Shown here: positions 30,574 to 41,813 of the stretch, in pieces
How the letters are laid out: every line of letters begins with the position of its first letter
Position numbering within the stretch: position 1 is the stretch's first letter
Assembly (NCBI GenBank): GCA_023055425.1
Contig: JALGPY010000015.1
Location: 1,364,001-1,428,000, forward strand
Direction of reading: 5' to 3'
Source of the DNA: Linanthus parryae
Lineage: Eukaryota > Streptophyta > Magnoliopsida > Ericales > Polemoniaceae
Length of the DNA stretch: 64,000 bases
Position numbers and translations under genes: made by a program
Notes under the pieces: generated by a model
The model's database searches: none
Seen by the model: the letters and a program-made list of their open reading frames with translations, nothing else
What the model was told of the DNA's origin: nothing

Positions 30574-33268
30574 GCCATTTGCGCGTCCCGAGCAAAGTCT
30601 CATCTACTGCATCTAACTGTCTACTACCCAACAAGACTCAAACGACTCTAACATGACTCAAGACACTACTAATGCAGCAAGATGATGCAAATGCAATTCT
30701 AGACTCGATCTTAAACACGTAAAAGCTTTTAAATTATTTCTTTTTAAGAGATCAGACAATTTCAACAACATAGACTGGTGCTCATGGATGATGAAAAAGT
30801 TAGGCAAGAGGTATGAAGTGCAACTAAACTCGACAATAAGTAATTCCCCATAATTATTATAGAAAGCTTAACTTTACTATAAAGAACAACCTACGTCTTC
30901 ATGTGTGCTGATAAAAATAAGAGGCTAACCAAGGCTAAGCCACGTTCATAGTCGGAGCTCCTATTCCGCTAACGGTTTAGAATGTTGAGGCTAGGGACGA
31001 AAGGATAATCATGAAGTAATAAGTCATAAAGCGTCACATTCTCACATTAAAACCCGCATCTCACACACCCTCACCCTGATGATAGGAATCCACAACCCGA
31101 ATCTCACCGACTCCGACCCTCAAACCCCGGTACCATGTCAATTCCGTGGCCATCAAAGCGAATGATATGCAAAAACTCATCTTTCTCTTCAATTTGGAAC
31201 TAGGAACTCTCACCACTCGATTTCCAATAAGCACAACTGTATTCTTTCTTTATTTCTCTCCTTTTTTTCTCTCTTTTTTTCATTCATTTTTTTTTCTTTC
31301 TATTTTTCTTTTTCTTTTCTCTTTTTTTTTCAGTAAAACAACAATAATACATTAAAAAAATGTACGAGTGGTCCTCCTCCAAGAATCAAGTAGTGTAATA
31401 ATGTCAGGGGAAGGAAATAAACAAAATAATGAATAAGTATCACAAGAATAGTTCATATCCCCCTAACTCCATGAAGCGAATGATGCCACAGACCGTCAAA
31501 GTCAAAGCATGTATGGGGGTAGAGTCGTCACTGCACAATCTCTATGTCCGTAGTCAAATGTCGACACCCCACACTAGAATGCAGTCACATCCCCCACTCA
31601 AGTAGTCAAATAATATATATGTCACGTGCCTAATCCAACCGAACCTCCTACACCAAGATGATAGAAATCCAGTACCTAGCACGTTCCACCAATCAAGAAC
31701 AACCAATCCCATTTTTGTGCGGATTAGACGTCACGCACTTAGGCTCTCTACTATTGTGTCCATGATGACATGGAACACCGCCACACCTTAGTGTGCAAGC
31801 TAACTCACTCATCCTCGCATCCCCTCGTAAATATCAAATGAAGCACATGCTATCTGTAGAACTCACAAAAATATATAATGAAGTATTCCCTCAACGAACC
31901 CCCTCAACTACTGCTCCCTCGTGACGCTCTAGAAAGGTGATTCTAACGATATATGGTGAAGGCCAAGCATCGTCTCCCTAGGTAATAGAGGATAAAAATG
32001 AATCCAAGGATCAATAAGGGTTATCTAGTGGTCCTACAAGGTAAGATCTAAAAAGCAGTGAGTTCTCTAATACACATCCTCGCACAGCTGTTCCGTGTGC
32101 CACTACGAGGCGGGCTGGCGACTACCTAAGACGGACAACATGAACGTTCGGCTTGTTTAGCAAACACCAAGCTCAACTCTTTTACGAGAAAACATCACAC
32201 ACTTTAGCTTTTAAAATTTAATTTTAGTTTAAAAATAGGTAGGCATTCCCGTAATGAGATTCTCTCTATACTTACTAGGGGGAACTAAAAATGTCACTCT
32301 CGGTCAAAATTCACACCCTATGCCTAAAGTTTTCACATCTCACTAAATCAACCAAGTCTATGCTTCTTTCAATTGCATTTTCTCAAATTTTCAATTTTTC
32401 TCATTTTTTTTTTAAATTTTTAATAAGATCCTAACTCTATATGCAAGGCTTTGACACGAAAAAAAAATTAACACTAACTCGACTTTCTGGTGGGTAGACT
32501 CAATTATTTAAAAGGGAAAACAATATGTGAATCTACTCTACACAATACGACAATATAAGTAAAAACATAACAAAAACCACAACACTGACTCACAATACAA
32601 TCTAAACACATCCTACATGTAACTGGCTATGCAGACATTTTGGCTAATAGACAGTTAAACCACCCCCACACTGAATGCTTCGTTGTCCTCAATGAATTTA
32701 GAGATTAAACGTAGGACTCAGCAATCAATGTATAGTCCAGTAGATGATATGGAGCATGACATACAATATAAAATAAACACAAAATTTAGCAAGAGAAAAG
32801 ATACTCACAGCCACCTCAAGGGTGGGGACGAAATCGCGTCAAGCAGTCCCCAAGCATAGTAGTGGCACCACCATGCTCCCGAAAAGTCAGTGTGTTCTCG
32901 CACACCGGGGTCGACTGCCTCCTCTGCTAAAATCCATGCCTGACGAATCCCCAACTCGCCAATGCAAGCCCCTGTGAAGGTCATGTGTGCCATGGCACAC
33001 CGGGGTCAATTCTACCATAACCTGCTCATGTATGTCACTAGGAAACATCATTAGTCCCTCTCTCTCTCATCTCTCCACATTAATAACTAAAAACACAAAA
33101 CATAACTATATTAAAAACAAACTCCCTAATCTAATGCAAATAAATAGGTTGGGTTGCCTCCCAATAAGCGCTTTGTAATTAAAGGTCGACGACCCGACGT
33201 AGTTACCTCAAAATATGTCAAGGAGGTCTAGCACGGCGTGCCTCCTCCTTCAGTTTCTTTCTTTTTAT
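30574..33268 (-). other. Athila 3' noncoding region
   Basis: 2.7 kb with no recognisable gene. On the element sense strand it holds a purine tract of about 90 bp (31245-31336). The motif CGCTTATTGGGAGGCAACCC, common downstream of pol in Athila elements, lies at about 33145-33170, just after the protease. That position implies pol has been deleted between them. The direct repeat CACACCGGGGTC occurs at about 32900 and 32996. Confidence 0.55.
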
Positions 33269-34684
33269 CTATTTCACCACATCATGCGCACCAACAATAG
33301 TTGGCTTCTTTTCTGAATCGGGTGGATCGGGTTGCAAAACTGTAGACAACCCAGGTATAGGATCCACATTTTTCTCTCTAAATTTGATCATCGCTAATTT
33401 ATTCTTCCCTTTCCCCGGAACAAATTCCTTAAACACAAGTGATGAATCTAGAGCTTTGATAGTAAGCTCCTCAGTCTCTAAATCCACATTTGCGCGCATT
33501 TTCTTCAAAAGCGGTCTTCCAAAGATAAGTGGCACATCGCGATCCTCCTTGATGTCCACTATCACAAAGTCAGCTGGAAAGACAAATGCACCCACTTTAA
33601 CAAGCAAATTCTCAATGACCCCATTTGCTGTAACAATAGAATTGTCTGCCAGTTGCAGACCCATCTTCACTGGGGTTGGCTCACCAATGCCCAATCTCTG
33701 AAATAGGGAAAATGGCATGAGATTAATACTCGCGCCTAAATCACAGAGCCCATGCGTATGATATCCACCCCCAAGAGTACAGCCTAAGATGACACTGCCT
33801 GGATCTCTCATCTTGGGTATATCTCGCTGTATCACAGTACTACATGTCTCTGTCTGCTTCACCGTGGCATAAGGGTCTATGCCCTTCTTACCCCATAAAA
33901 TTTCCTTTAATAACTTCTTATACTTGGGCATCTGAGCAAGTGCTTCCACAAGAGGGATGTTGATGTGAAGTTGTCTGAATATCTACAAAAATCTCCCATA
34001 TTGGTCTTCATCATTCCTCTTTATTGCCGCCGGATATGGCACATTTGGCACTAAATTAGCCGGATTTAGAGTGTTCTTGGGCTCTTCTTTCTTCTCAGTC
34101 GTGTCCTTTGATTGGGGACTCACGGCCTTGGGCAACTCTTCACCCAATTCTTTCTCTGTAGCTTTAATAGCTTCAGCTCTCGCATGGCTAGGATATGGAG
34201 GATCCTGAGTAGTAGTGCCACTGCGAGTAGTAATAGCTTTGAGCTGCTCAGTAGGAACAATAGATTTAGCAGGAAGCATATCCGGTGACAATTTCGTAAG
34301 CTGATTAGCATTTTGCTCAATCTGTGTCTCATGACTCTTAATAGTGGCTTCCATGGCTACCAACTTGTGCTCCATCCTATCCATCTTCTCATTTGTCTGT
34401 TGTTGCTGAGTAACCAATTGTCTCAACAAGGCATTCATTTCCGGATCCTGTTGTTTCTGTGCCTGTGGCTGCGTGGCTTGTCTCTGAGCCTGATATGGAG
34501 GATTAGGCTGCTGATCAGGTGCATATAACCCACTGTTTGGATTGCTATAGCTGAAGCTAGAGTGATTGCGGTTGCTGGGCTGATAAATGTTCGGCCACTG
34601 TTGCTGTTGTGGTGGACCCATGTAATTCACGTCTTTAATTTCAGATCCATATCCCTGATTCTCTTCCTCGATCATTTCTCCCAC
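33269..34684 (-). pseudogene. Athila gag C-terminal part and protease
   Basis: The first block (34684-33983) is Gln-rich with a coiled stretch (TQQQQTNEKMDRMEHKLVAME) and a Lys/Glu-rich tail, typical of the part after the gag domain. A single in-frame TAG at 33983-33985, in a context where relatives read FLEIF, separates it from the aspartic protease (33949-33269). The protease has active motif CDLGASINLMP and flap partner VPLIFGRPLLKKMRANVD. DLG in place of DTG/DSG is normal for Athila. The protease ends at a stop followed by noncoding sequence, with no RT. Frameshifts at about 34690-34765 separate it from upstream gag. Confidence 0.83.
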
Positions 34685-34760
34685 AAATTCACCTGTGCTA
34701 ATGGATTTATGCAGTTAAAAGCTGAGGTCATGACTGCCATTTGTTGTTCAAATTTCTGCT

Positions 34761-35762
34761 CTACCACCTTTTGACTAGAGCTGCATCAGGTTCCGAGTAT
34801 CTACGAGTCTCACACCTCGTCGACTCACGCTTCGCCACAGTGTTTAGCAGATCTTGGCATCGCTGCACTCTCAAGCCCATAAAATTGCCTCTAGCTAACA
34901 TATCTAGTTCATGTGATGTTTCCCTGTCTAGAGCATTATAGAAATAATGGAGGAGTTTATACCACGGCTCTCCATGAGTAGGGCATCTGCGAAGAAGTTG
35001 GTTGAATTTCCTCCATGTATCTCCTAGAGAGTCATCCTCTTGCTGAGTAAAATTTCTAATATCAGCCATGAGCTGAGCAACTTTGGATGGCGGTAGATAC
35101 TTTCTCAGAAACTCCTGGCAACACTCTGCCCATGTAGTAATGCATCCTGCTGGAAGCTCCATGAGCCATGTCTTGGCTTTCCCAGATAAAGAGAAAGGAA
35201 ATAGCATCAACTTCACTGTTTCATCTGGAACTTTCTCATTATGCAATGTTGGAGTAATTTGCCCAAAGTTAAGCAAGTGGGCATTCGGATCATCTCCTCG
35301 AGCTCCTGTAAATAGGCACTCAGTACGCACCATATCAATCAGCTGCTGGCGTAACTCAAAGTGATCAGCATTAATCTGTGGCCTCACAATGGTAGGTTGG
35401 TATCCAGCTGGCGTGGTTCTGAAATAGTCCACCAAAGGACGATCATCTTCCTGTGCGACATTTTTCCTTTGAACAACTTGCTCAGCTCCATTAGGTGGAA
35501 TCGAAGGTATAGGAGGGTTAGCAACTAAAGCCTGTGCAGCAGCTAACTGAGCTCTGAGCAACTCAGTTTCCCTCAATGAATTGGCCACTCTGGCCTCAGC
35601 AGCGACTCTAGCGGTCTCTGCATCTTCCGCAAGCTTGCAGAGTCTTTCCAACTCGGTTCCCTGTTGGTCACCCATTGGAACTAATTTCCTCGATTCTCTA
35701 CGAAATAGTGCTTCTGGATCATCAAGTTGTGGGTACAATGGCCCGTTTTGAGAACGGGTCAT
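34761..35762 (-). pseudogene. gag: Athila gag, N-terminal and capsid-like domain
   Basis: Starts at the ATG on 35760-35762 with MTRSQNGPLYPQLDDPEALFRRESR, a start common in Athila gag. About 333 codons are open. A coiled stretch at about 40-90 is followed by the gag domain at about 130-310 (LFPFSLSGKAKTWLMELP, FLRKYLPPSKVAQLMADI, HGEPWYKLLHYFYNALD). It ends early at 34761 through a frameshift; the continuing sequence can be read in a second frame and, from 34684, a third. The capsid domain itself is undamaged, so a truncated gag could be made. Confidence 0.85.
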
Positions 35763-35874
35763 GCACCAAGAGAATCACCTGAAAATACCAACAACACTAG
35801 AACACAGGTGAGTAAAGAATATAACTGAAAAATAAAATCCCTAAAGCTAACAAATCTAATTAATTCAACTGAAG

Positions 35875-35892
35875 TCCCTGGCAACGGCGCCA
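35875..35892 (-). other. Primer binding site (Asp tRNA type), Athila element
   Basis: Minus strand TGGCGCCGTTGCCAGGGA lies just inside the 5' LTR; it is the classic Athila/Tat site complementary to Asp tRNA. Confidence 0.88.
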
Positions 35893-36770
35893 AAAACTTG
35901 ACACGATCTCCGCAAGTGTACGGTTATCGTTCCAGTAATAATGTGATAAGAGGGTTGTTGAATCCCAGAGGACTTGTCGTGAATTAATTAGGACTCTTAA
36001 CTTCGTTTGAGCAAGCAATTGGATTTGCTTAAATAATCTAAGAAAGGAAATAACAAGCTAATGATTAAAACGGAGATTAATACGAGAGATGAATATCAGG
36101 ATTTTCTCTAGGTTCACTAGGTATCCACCGTTAACAAATTACGTTCTGAAACACAGATGATGATTTGATTTTCCAAACGAGCAATAATGCTAGCCGAGTT
36201 ACCAAGCTAGCTTTCTATGCCTAGGTCAAATTACAACCGAGTTACTAAGTTCTAATTAGCCCTAAAATATATAATTACTATCATCTAATTCTACTCAACG
36301 TTCACAGTCTGTGGTTGATTTCTCTAACCTGTGACTACGTGCTTAATTCATTTATCCAGGCAATTCGTTGCTTTCACTAACTTATTACCTATAATCTTCA
36401 TATTGATGGCCAAACGACACAAAGATGGATTAAGAACGAGAGTTAAACATAGCAAAAAACATTCATCATCTATTAAGTTCAATCAAACATGAATCAAACT
36501 CATAATTCGAAAAACACGGCTTCAAACCCTAGCTACCGTTGAGAAATCCCGATATAAAGTGTTTAGCTACTACGATTTATGATTACAAATACAATGTTCT
36601 TCATAATCGTAGACAAAAATAAAGAAAACGAGATAAGAGAGATCCAAACGATGAGTTCCCACGCTCCAACCGATGCCCCAAGCTTCAAACCCAGCTCCTG
36701 TAATGTCTCTGATCCGTTCTGGTTAGCTAAACCACGTTCTTCAGCCCTTATATATGTTTCCTAATGTTTT

Positions 36771-36775
36771 ATAAC
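36771..36775. repeat. Left target-site duplication ATAAC of the Ale element
   Basis: ATAAC at 36771-36775 and 41814-41818. Joining the flanks restores GTTTTATAACAAGTTTAGGG as in the undisturbed Athila LTR near 28675. Confidence 0.95.
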
Positions 36776-37095
36776 TGAATGAATTCTCAAGAATTCATGA
36801 ACAAAACAGAGAGTTCTGGAGAGAACAAAAGTTTAGAGAGAGAAATATTTACATTCACTTAATCAGCAACCAAAGAGGCGGAGATGATAAATACAGAGAA
36901 CACAAAGAGCCGTTCAGATCTAGAAGATGATCGGACGGCTGCTAATAAACCCTAACGGTAATAATGAGAATGGGCTAAGAGTATTGGGCTTTATAGAGCA
37001 GCCCAAAATACAAAGATAAATAAACACATTGTGATATGAAGCCCAAATGTAAACACAGTGTGTTATGAAGCCCAAATGTAATATATGGTTTAATA
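36776..37095 (-). repeat. 3' LTR of the Ale element
   Basis: 320 bp, identical to 41494-41813 except one base. It carries the palindrome TGAATTCTCAAGAATTCA at its U5 end (about 36780-36797). Confidence 0.95.
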
Positions 37096-37107
37096 TCCCC
37101 CTTTAAA
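37096..37107 (-). other. Polypurine tract of the Ale element
   Basis: Minus strand TTTAAAGGGGGA directly before the LTR start TATTAAACC. The pol stop codon (TAA, 37103-37105) lies inside it. Confidence 0.85.
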
Positions 37108-40100
37108 CTGATGGTGAGTTGCACACCATGAGTTTAGCTTTGAATTTGTCAAAATCAGCAGCTGGCAGAGACTTGGTAAAAATATCAGCAACTTGAGATT
37201 TACCTGAAACAAAGGAAATAATAAGTTCTTTTCGAAGTGCTTTTTCACGAATATAGTGATAATCAATTTCGATATGTTTTGTTCGGGCATGAAACAATGG
37301 ATTTGCAGTTAAAGAAAGTGCAGAATAATTATCAGTCCAAATAGTAGGAGGATTAGGTAAAGCAAAGCGTAATTCAGTAAAGAGATAGCGAAACCAAGAT
37401 ATATCTGCAGCAGCCGTGGCTAAAGCACTGTATTCTGCTTCGGTGGAAGAGCGAGCAACTGTTGGTTGTTTTTTTGCTGACCAATGGACCGGATTTGGGC
37501 CGAGAAAAATAACCAGCCCAGTTGTGCTACGTCTATCAGTGGGATCACCAGCCCAGTCCGCATCCGTAAAGGCTTGGAGTGGGAGATGACCCTTTTGATA
37601 GAATAAACCATGAGATTTTGTGCCTTGGAGATATCGTAAAATGCGTTTAGCCCCACTAAAATGAATTGTTGTGGGAGAATGCATGAATTGGCATAAATGG
37701 TTAACGGAAAAAGCCAAGTCAGGACGACTAAAAACAAGATATTGTAATGCACCAAGTAATTGGCGAAAAACAGTTGGATCAGGTAGAGGATCCCCTTGAT
37801 TAATGTGAAATTTAACACCAGCAGCCAATGGAGTAGGGCTGGGCTTACAATTGCTCATTTTAAAACGAGCTAAAAGATCGGTGATGTATTTTTCTTGGTG
37901 AAGTAAAATACCTTGGGCTGAACGAGTAACTTGGAGGCCAAAAAAATAAGTTAGAGGGCCCAAGTTGGTCATGTCAAATTCAAACCCAAGTTGAGAAATC
38001 AAAGTATTAATGTAGGAAATATCATTTCCAGTAACTATAATATCGTCAACATATAACAATAGAACAGTAATCATATTGTTTGAATGACGAATAAATAATG
38101 AAGTGTCGGCATAAGATGCAATAAAACCTAGAGACAGCAAGTAGGTGGTGAAACGCTCAAACCAAGCACGGGGTGCTTGTTTAAGCCCATATATAGATTT
38201 ATGGAGTTTACAAACGTAATCTGGAAATTGGGAGTTAACAAACCCAGATGGCTGCTTCATGTAAACTGTTTCACGCAAGTAACCGTGAAGAAACGCATTT
38301 TTTACATCTAGCTGTTGTAAAGGCCAGTCAAAACTAGCAGCTAGAGCTATAATGCATCTAACAGTAGTGTGTTTAACTACGGGACTAAAATTCTCGTCGT
38401 AGTCAAGGCCAGGGGTTTGATGAAACCCTTTGGCTACTAGACGAGCTTTATATCGAGAAACCGTACCATTGGGGTTAATTTTGGTTTTAAAAACCCATTT
38501 GTTCCCAATGATATTGGTAAATGGTGGAGGAGGAACAAGACTCCACGTGTGTTGTTGTATGAGACTTGAAAATTCCTCAGCCATAGCATGGCGCCACTGA
38601 GGGTATTTGGAAGCCTCAGTAAAACTAGTAGGATCAGTGTGTGTGGTGTAAGAAGAAGTAGAAGAAAAACAAGACTTAGGTACAGATTGTATACTAGAAT
38701 GATACATCAATTTTTTCTTAGAAATACCGGATTTGCTGCGTGTTTGCATATGGTGACCTGGAGGGGGAGGGGGGGAATTCATCATTGGGTCATTGTCCTG
38801 GTTTGCCAAGCCACTGCTGGGGACAGTGAGCCCTGCAGAAGTGGGTGGAGGAGCCACTGGTGAAGGGACTTGAACCCCAGCTGGCTGCAGGTGAGGACTA
38901 CCCTCAGCAGTTGGTTCTAGACCATGGTTAAAATCAGGTGTAGTATCTGTTCTTATAGCAGTTTCTGAGTCCTGGTTAAAACCAGGTGTAGTAGCAGTTC
39001 TAGAGGGAAGATTGGAGCTAAGAGGAGGTGAAGTATCTGTTCCTTCAGTATCGATAGAACCTGGAGACAGAAAAGTAGAAGAATGAGTTTGTTGTGGAGA
39101 GAATGAAGTAGTAGCACAAGTAGATTTTGAGTATGGAAAAGAAAATTCATCAAATACCACTTCCCTGCTAATAAAGAACTTGTTAGAGAGTTTATCAAAA
39201 CAAAGATAACCCTTATAACCTTCTGCATAACCAACAAAAATACATTGTTTGGTTTTAGGATCTAGTTTAGAAGTAATATATGGTCTAAGGCATGGATAGC
39301 AAGCACATCCGAAAACAGGAAGATGACTATAATTAGGATATTTGTTAAATAGTAATTCAAAAGGAGATTTATTATTTGTGACTTTGCTAGGCATGCGATT
39401 AATCAGGTAAGTAGCAGTGGCTACAACATGGTACCAGAAAAATTTAGGTAAAGATGCGTTCTGAAGTAAAGTTACAGCAGATTCAACTATATGTCTATGC
39501 TTACGTTCAGAAATCCCATTCTGTTGTGGTGTGTGTGGGCAACATTTTTGATGCGAAATACCATGTTCCTCTAATGATTTTTGAAAAACAAAAGCTGTAT
39601 ACTCACCACCTCCATCAGATCGAAGGATTTTAATTGAATAACCCAGAAGTTTCTCAATAAAAGTTTTAAATTTCATAAAGGTAGCATGTACTTCAGATTT
39701 TAATTTGACTGGAAAAAGCCACGTATAACGAGAAAAATCATCAATGAAGAGCACATAATACTTATAGCCATGATAAGATAAAGTTGATGCAGGTCCCCAA
39801 ACATCCGAATGAATTAAGTGCAAAGGAGTGTTTGTAACAGAATCAGAAACATGATAAGGGAGTCTTTTCATTTTACCAGCCAAACAGGCTTCACAAAGAG
39901 TACCAGATTTAGACACAAAATCAGAACAAGAAAGACATTTAAGTAAAATAGCATGTGAAGGGTGACCAAGGCGTGAGTGCCACAGTTGAGTTTGTAGTTT
40001 TTGTCCCAAGTGTGCTTGAGGACCAGTTTGCAGAGAGTGAGGAGACAAAGGGTAAAGTCCATTTCTACTAAGACCCTGGTATAATATTTTTCCCGTAGTG

Positions 40101-40192
40101 ATGTCCTGAATGCAAAATGATGTTTTGTCAAATATAAATCTAACATTGTGCTCAGTGCAAAGTTGATTAACAGAGAGCAAATTGACAGACAA
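37103..40192 (-). CDS. pol: Ale pol: integrase, reverse transcriptase, RNase H
   Basis: A 1,029-codon open frame without stops. The GAG-pre-integrase finger is at about 70-105 (LWHSRLGHPSH, CEACLAGK). The integrase core has Asp130 (HSDVWGP), Asp193 (RSDGGGEY) and Glu229 (ISERKHR), spacing DDX35E. The RT starts near 530 (WRHAMAEEFSSL, NKWVFKTK) and has LLLYVDDIIV at about 713. The RNase H includes STEAEYSALA and ends ADIFTKSL. All catalytic motifs look sound. The first residues (MSVNLLSVNQL) are internal to the natural polyprotein: the true upstream part, the protease, is in another frame because of a deletion near 40250. It is intact in itself but has no proper start. Confidence 0.9.
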   Translation of the reverse strand: MSVNLLSVNQLCTEHNVRFIFDKTSFCIQDITTGKILYQGLSRNGLYPLSPHSLQTGPQAHLGQKLQTQLWHSRLGHPSHAILLKCLSCSDFVSKSGTLCEACLAGKMKRLPYHVSDSVTNTPLHLIHSDVWGPASTLSYHGYKYYVLFIDDFSRYTWLFPVKLKSEVHATFMKFKTFIEKLLGYSIKILRSDGGGEYTAFVFQKSLEEHGISHQKCCPHTPQQNGISERKHRHIVESAVTLLQNASLPKFFWYHVVATATYLINRMPSKVTNNKSPFELLFNKYPNYSHLPVFGCACYPCLRPYITSKLDPKTKQCIFVGYAEGYKGYLCFDKLSNKFFISREVVFDEFSFPYSKSTCATTSFSPQQTHSSTFLSPGSIDTEGTDTSPPLSSNLPSRTATTPGFNQDSETAIRTDTTPDFNHGLEPTAEGSPHLQPAGVQVPSPVAPPPTSAGLTVPSSGLANQDNDPMMNSPPPPPGHHMQTRSKSGISKKKLMYHSSIQSVPKSCFSSTSSYTTHTDPTSFTEASKYPQWRHAMAEEFSSLIQQHTWSLVPPPPFTNIIGNKWVFKTKINPNGTVSRYKARLVAKGFHQTPGLDYDENFSPVVKHTTVRCIIALAASFDWPLQQLDVKNAFLHGYLRETVYMKQPSGFVNSQFPDYVCKLHKSIYGLKQAPRAWFERFTTYLLSLGFIASYADTSLFIRHSNNMITVLLLYVDDIIVTGNDISYINTLISQLGFEFDMTNLGPLTYFFGLQVTRSAQGILLHQEKYITDLLARFKMSNCKPSPTPLAAGVKFHINQGDPLPDPTVFRQLLGALQYLVFSRPDLAFSVNHLCQFMHSPTTIHFSGAKRILRYLQGTKSHGLFYQKGHLPLQAFTDADWAGDPTDRRSTTGLVIFLGPNPVHWSAKKQPTVARSSTEAEYSALATAAADISWFRYLFTELRFALPNPPTIWTDNYSALSLTANPLFHARTKHIEIDYHYIREKALRKELIISFVSGKSQVADIFTKSLPAADFDKFKAKLMVCNSPSV

Positions 40193-40211
40193 GTTGGGAA
40201 CATGTAATGTT

Positions 40212-41474
40212 TTAGATAGAGTAAAAGTAGCAGTTGTAAGAAGAGCTGTACCAGAATGTTGGATAGGCAGAGAGGTTGGCCAGCTCAGAAGTCATATGGT
40301 TGGATGCTCCGGTGTCAGTGAGCCAAAGCTCGGAGGATGGTTGACACTGTTGAGATGAGGAGGCATCCATGGCGGAGAGTTGCTCTGGTGGGTGTCTGCC
40401 CTGATATGAGTAATCCATACGGTGATAACAGTCCAAAGCAGAGTGGAAGTCATAGCCGCAGATTTGGCATGTGACCTTAGAAGAGCCTCCTCGACCCGAA
40501 CCAGTTCTGCCTCTTGGAGCTCCATAACCCCCACGACCCGGCACACCACGACCCGAACCGTTACCATAACCAGACCCGGTACCCGATCCGAAACCATACC
40601 CGGGTCCGGACCCGTATCCAGATCCGCCTGAAGAACCATTACCAGATCCGGATCCAGAGTTAGACCCGTACCCGGACCCATAACTAGAGTTAGGGTTTCC
40701 TCGTCCCCCTCGGCCGCCGCCGTGTTGACCCGGACGTCCACCACGATGACCGGAGGGAAAACGGCCACCACGTCCTGATCTGCCGCCATAGGAATAGAAG
40801 GCGGAGGGGTGAGAGGTGTCGGAGGTAGGCATCTGTGACTCGTGCATCTGTTCTTCGGCTTTAAGCAGCACATGCAACTCTTCAAAGGAGATCGGCGACG
40901 AGTGGATCCGAATCGAGGATCAGAAAGAGTTGTATTCCGCCGGAAGCCCGTTAAGAGCATAGAGAAGCATGTCTTCGTCGGGAATCAAGACAGAGGAGAC
41001 GGCAAGACGGTTGCGCAGAGAGGTAAGCTTCTGCATGTAGACATCGATGGAGTCAGACCTCTTTTTGGTGGTTTGAAGATCGGATTTCAACTGGAGGATG
41101 TTGGATCTGGTGAGGGATGCATAACGGCGTTCAAGGGTTAACCAGGCGGCGCGTGAAGTGGAGGAACCAATGACCTGAGTCAAGGCGTCGGTGGATAGAG
41201 TGGCGTTGAGAATTGCAGAGACCGCTTGATCTTGCAAAACCCAAGATATAGCGGCCGGATTTGGAACCGGACCGGCTTCTGTGGTGAGAAACTCAGGCGG
41301 ACACTCAGATGTGCCATCGAGGAAGCCAAATAGAGAGTGTGTGCGAAAAATGGTTTGGATCTGATGTTTCCAAAGAACAAAATTGGAGCTATCGAGTTTG
41401 AAAGGTATGAGGTTGTGTATATTTGCAAGTAAGTAAACCGGCTGTGAAGCCGGTGGTGTGGGTATGATCGACAT
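40212..41474 (-). pseudogene. gag: Ale gag and protease start, with one stop and one deletion
   Basis: Starts at the ATG on 41472-41474. The gag domain is clear (NFVLWKHQIQTIFRTHSLFGFLDG, AAWLTLERRYASLTRSNILQLK, LRNRLA). A single TGA at 40920-40922 cuts it; the same frame resumes at once and runs to 40212. That part is extremely Gly/Ser/Tyr/Arg-rich, then has a CCHC knuckle CQICGYDFHSALDC and the protease motif LTDTGASNHMT. Just after it, at about 40250-40270, codons are missing and the frame changes, so protease and pol are not joined. The stop may be a C-to-T change at an Arg codon (inference). Confidence 0.87.
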
Positions 41475-41481
41475 CAGAGTT

Positions 41482-41493
41482 GCTCTGATACCA
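41482..41493 (-). other. Primer binding site, Ale element
   Basis: Minus strand TGGTATCAGAGC adjoining the 5' LTR, complementary to initiator Met tRNA. Confidence 0.92.
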
Positions 41494-41813
41494 TGAATGA
41501 ATTCTCAAGAATTCATGAACAAAACAGAGAGTTCTTGAGAGAACAAAAGTTTAGAGAGAGAAATATTTACATTCACTTAATCAGCAACCAAAGAGGCGGA
41601 GATGATAAATACAGAGAACACAAAGAGCCGTTCAGATCTAGAAGATGATCGGACGGCTGCTAATAAACCCTAACGGTAATAATGAGAATGGGCTAAGAGT
41701 ATTGGGCTTTATAGAGCAGCCCAAAATACAAAGATAAATAAACACATTGTGATATGAAGCCCAAATGTAAACACAGTGTGTTATGAAGCCCAAATGTAAT
41801 ATATGGTTTAATA
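41494..41813 (-). repeat. 5' LTR of the Ale element
   Basis: 320 bp; see 36776-37095. Followed by ATAAC, the second copy of the target duplication (41814-41818). Confidence 0.95.

Larger units (their letters stand above)
36776..41813 (-). mobile_element. Young Ale-like Ty1/copia element with TA...CA ends
   Basis: A 5,038-bp minus-strand element with 320-bp LTRs differing at one site (36812-region G versus T). It has a Met-tRNA primer site, a polypurine tract, gag with CCHC knuckle, protease, integrase, RT and RNase H in copia order. Small size, short LTRs and pol sequence suggest the Ale/Retrofit group. Gag has a premature stop and the protease an internal deletion. The LTR ends on the element strand are TATTAAACC...GAATTCATTCA, so the termini are TA..CA. 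Confidence 0.9.
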
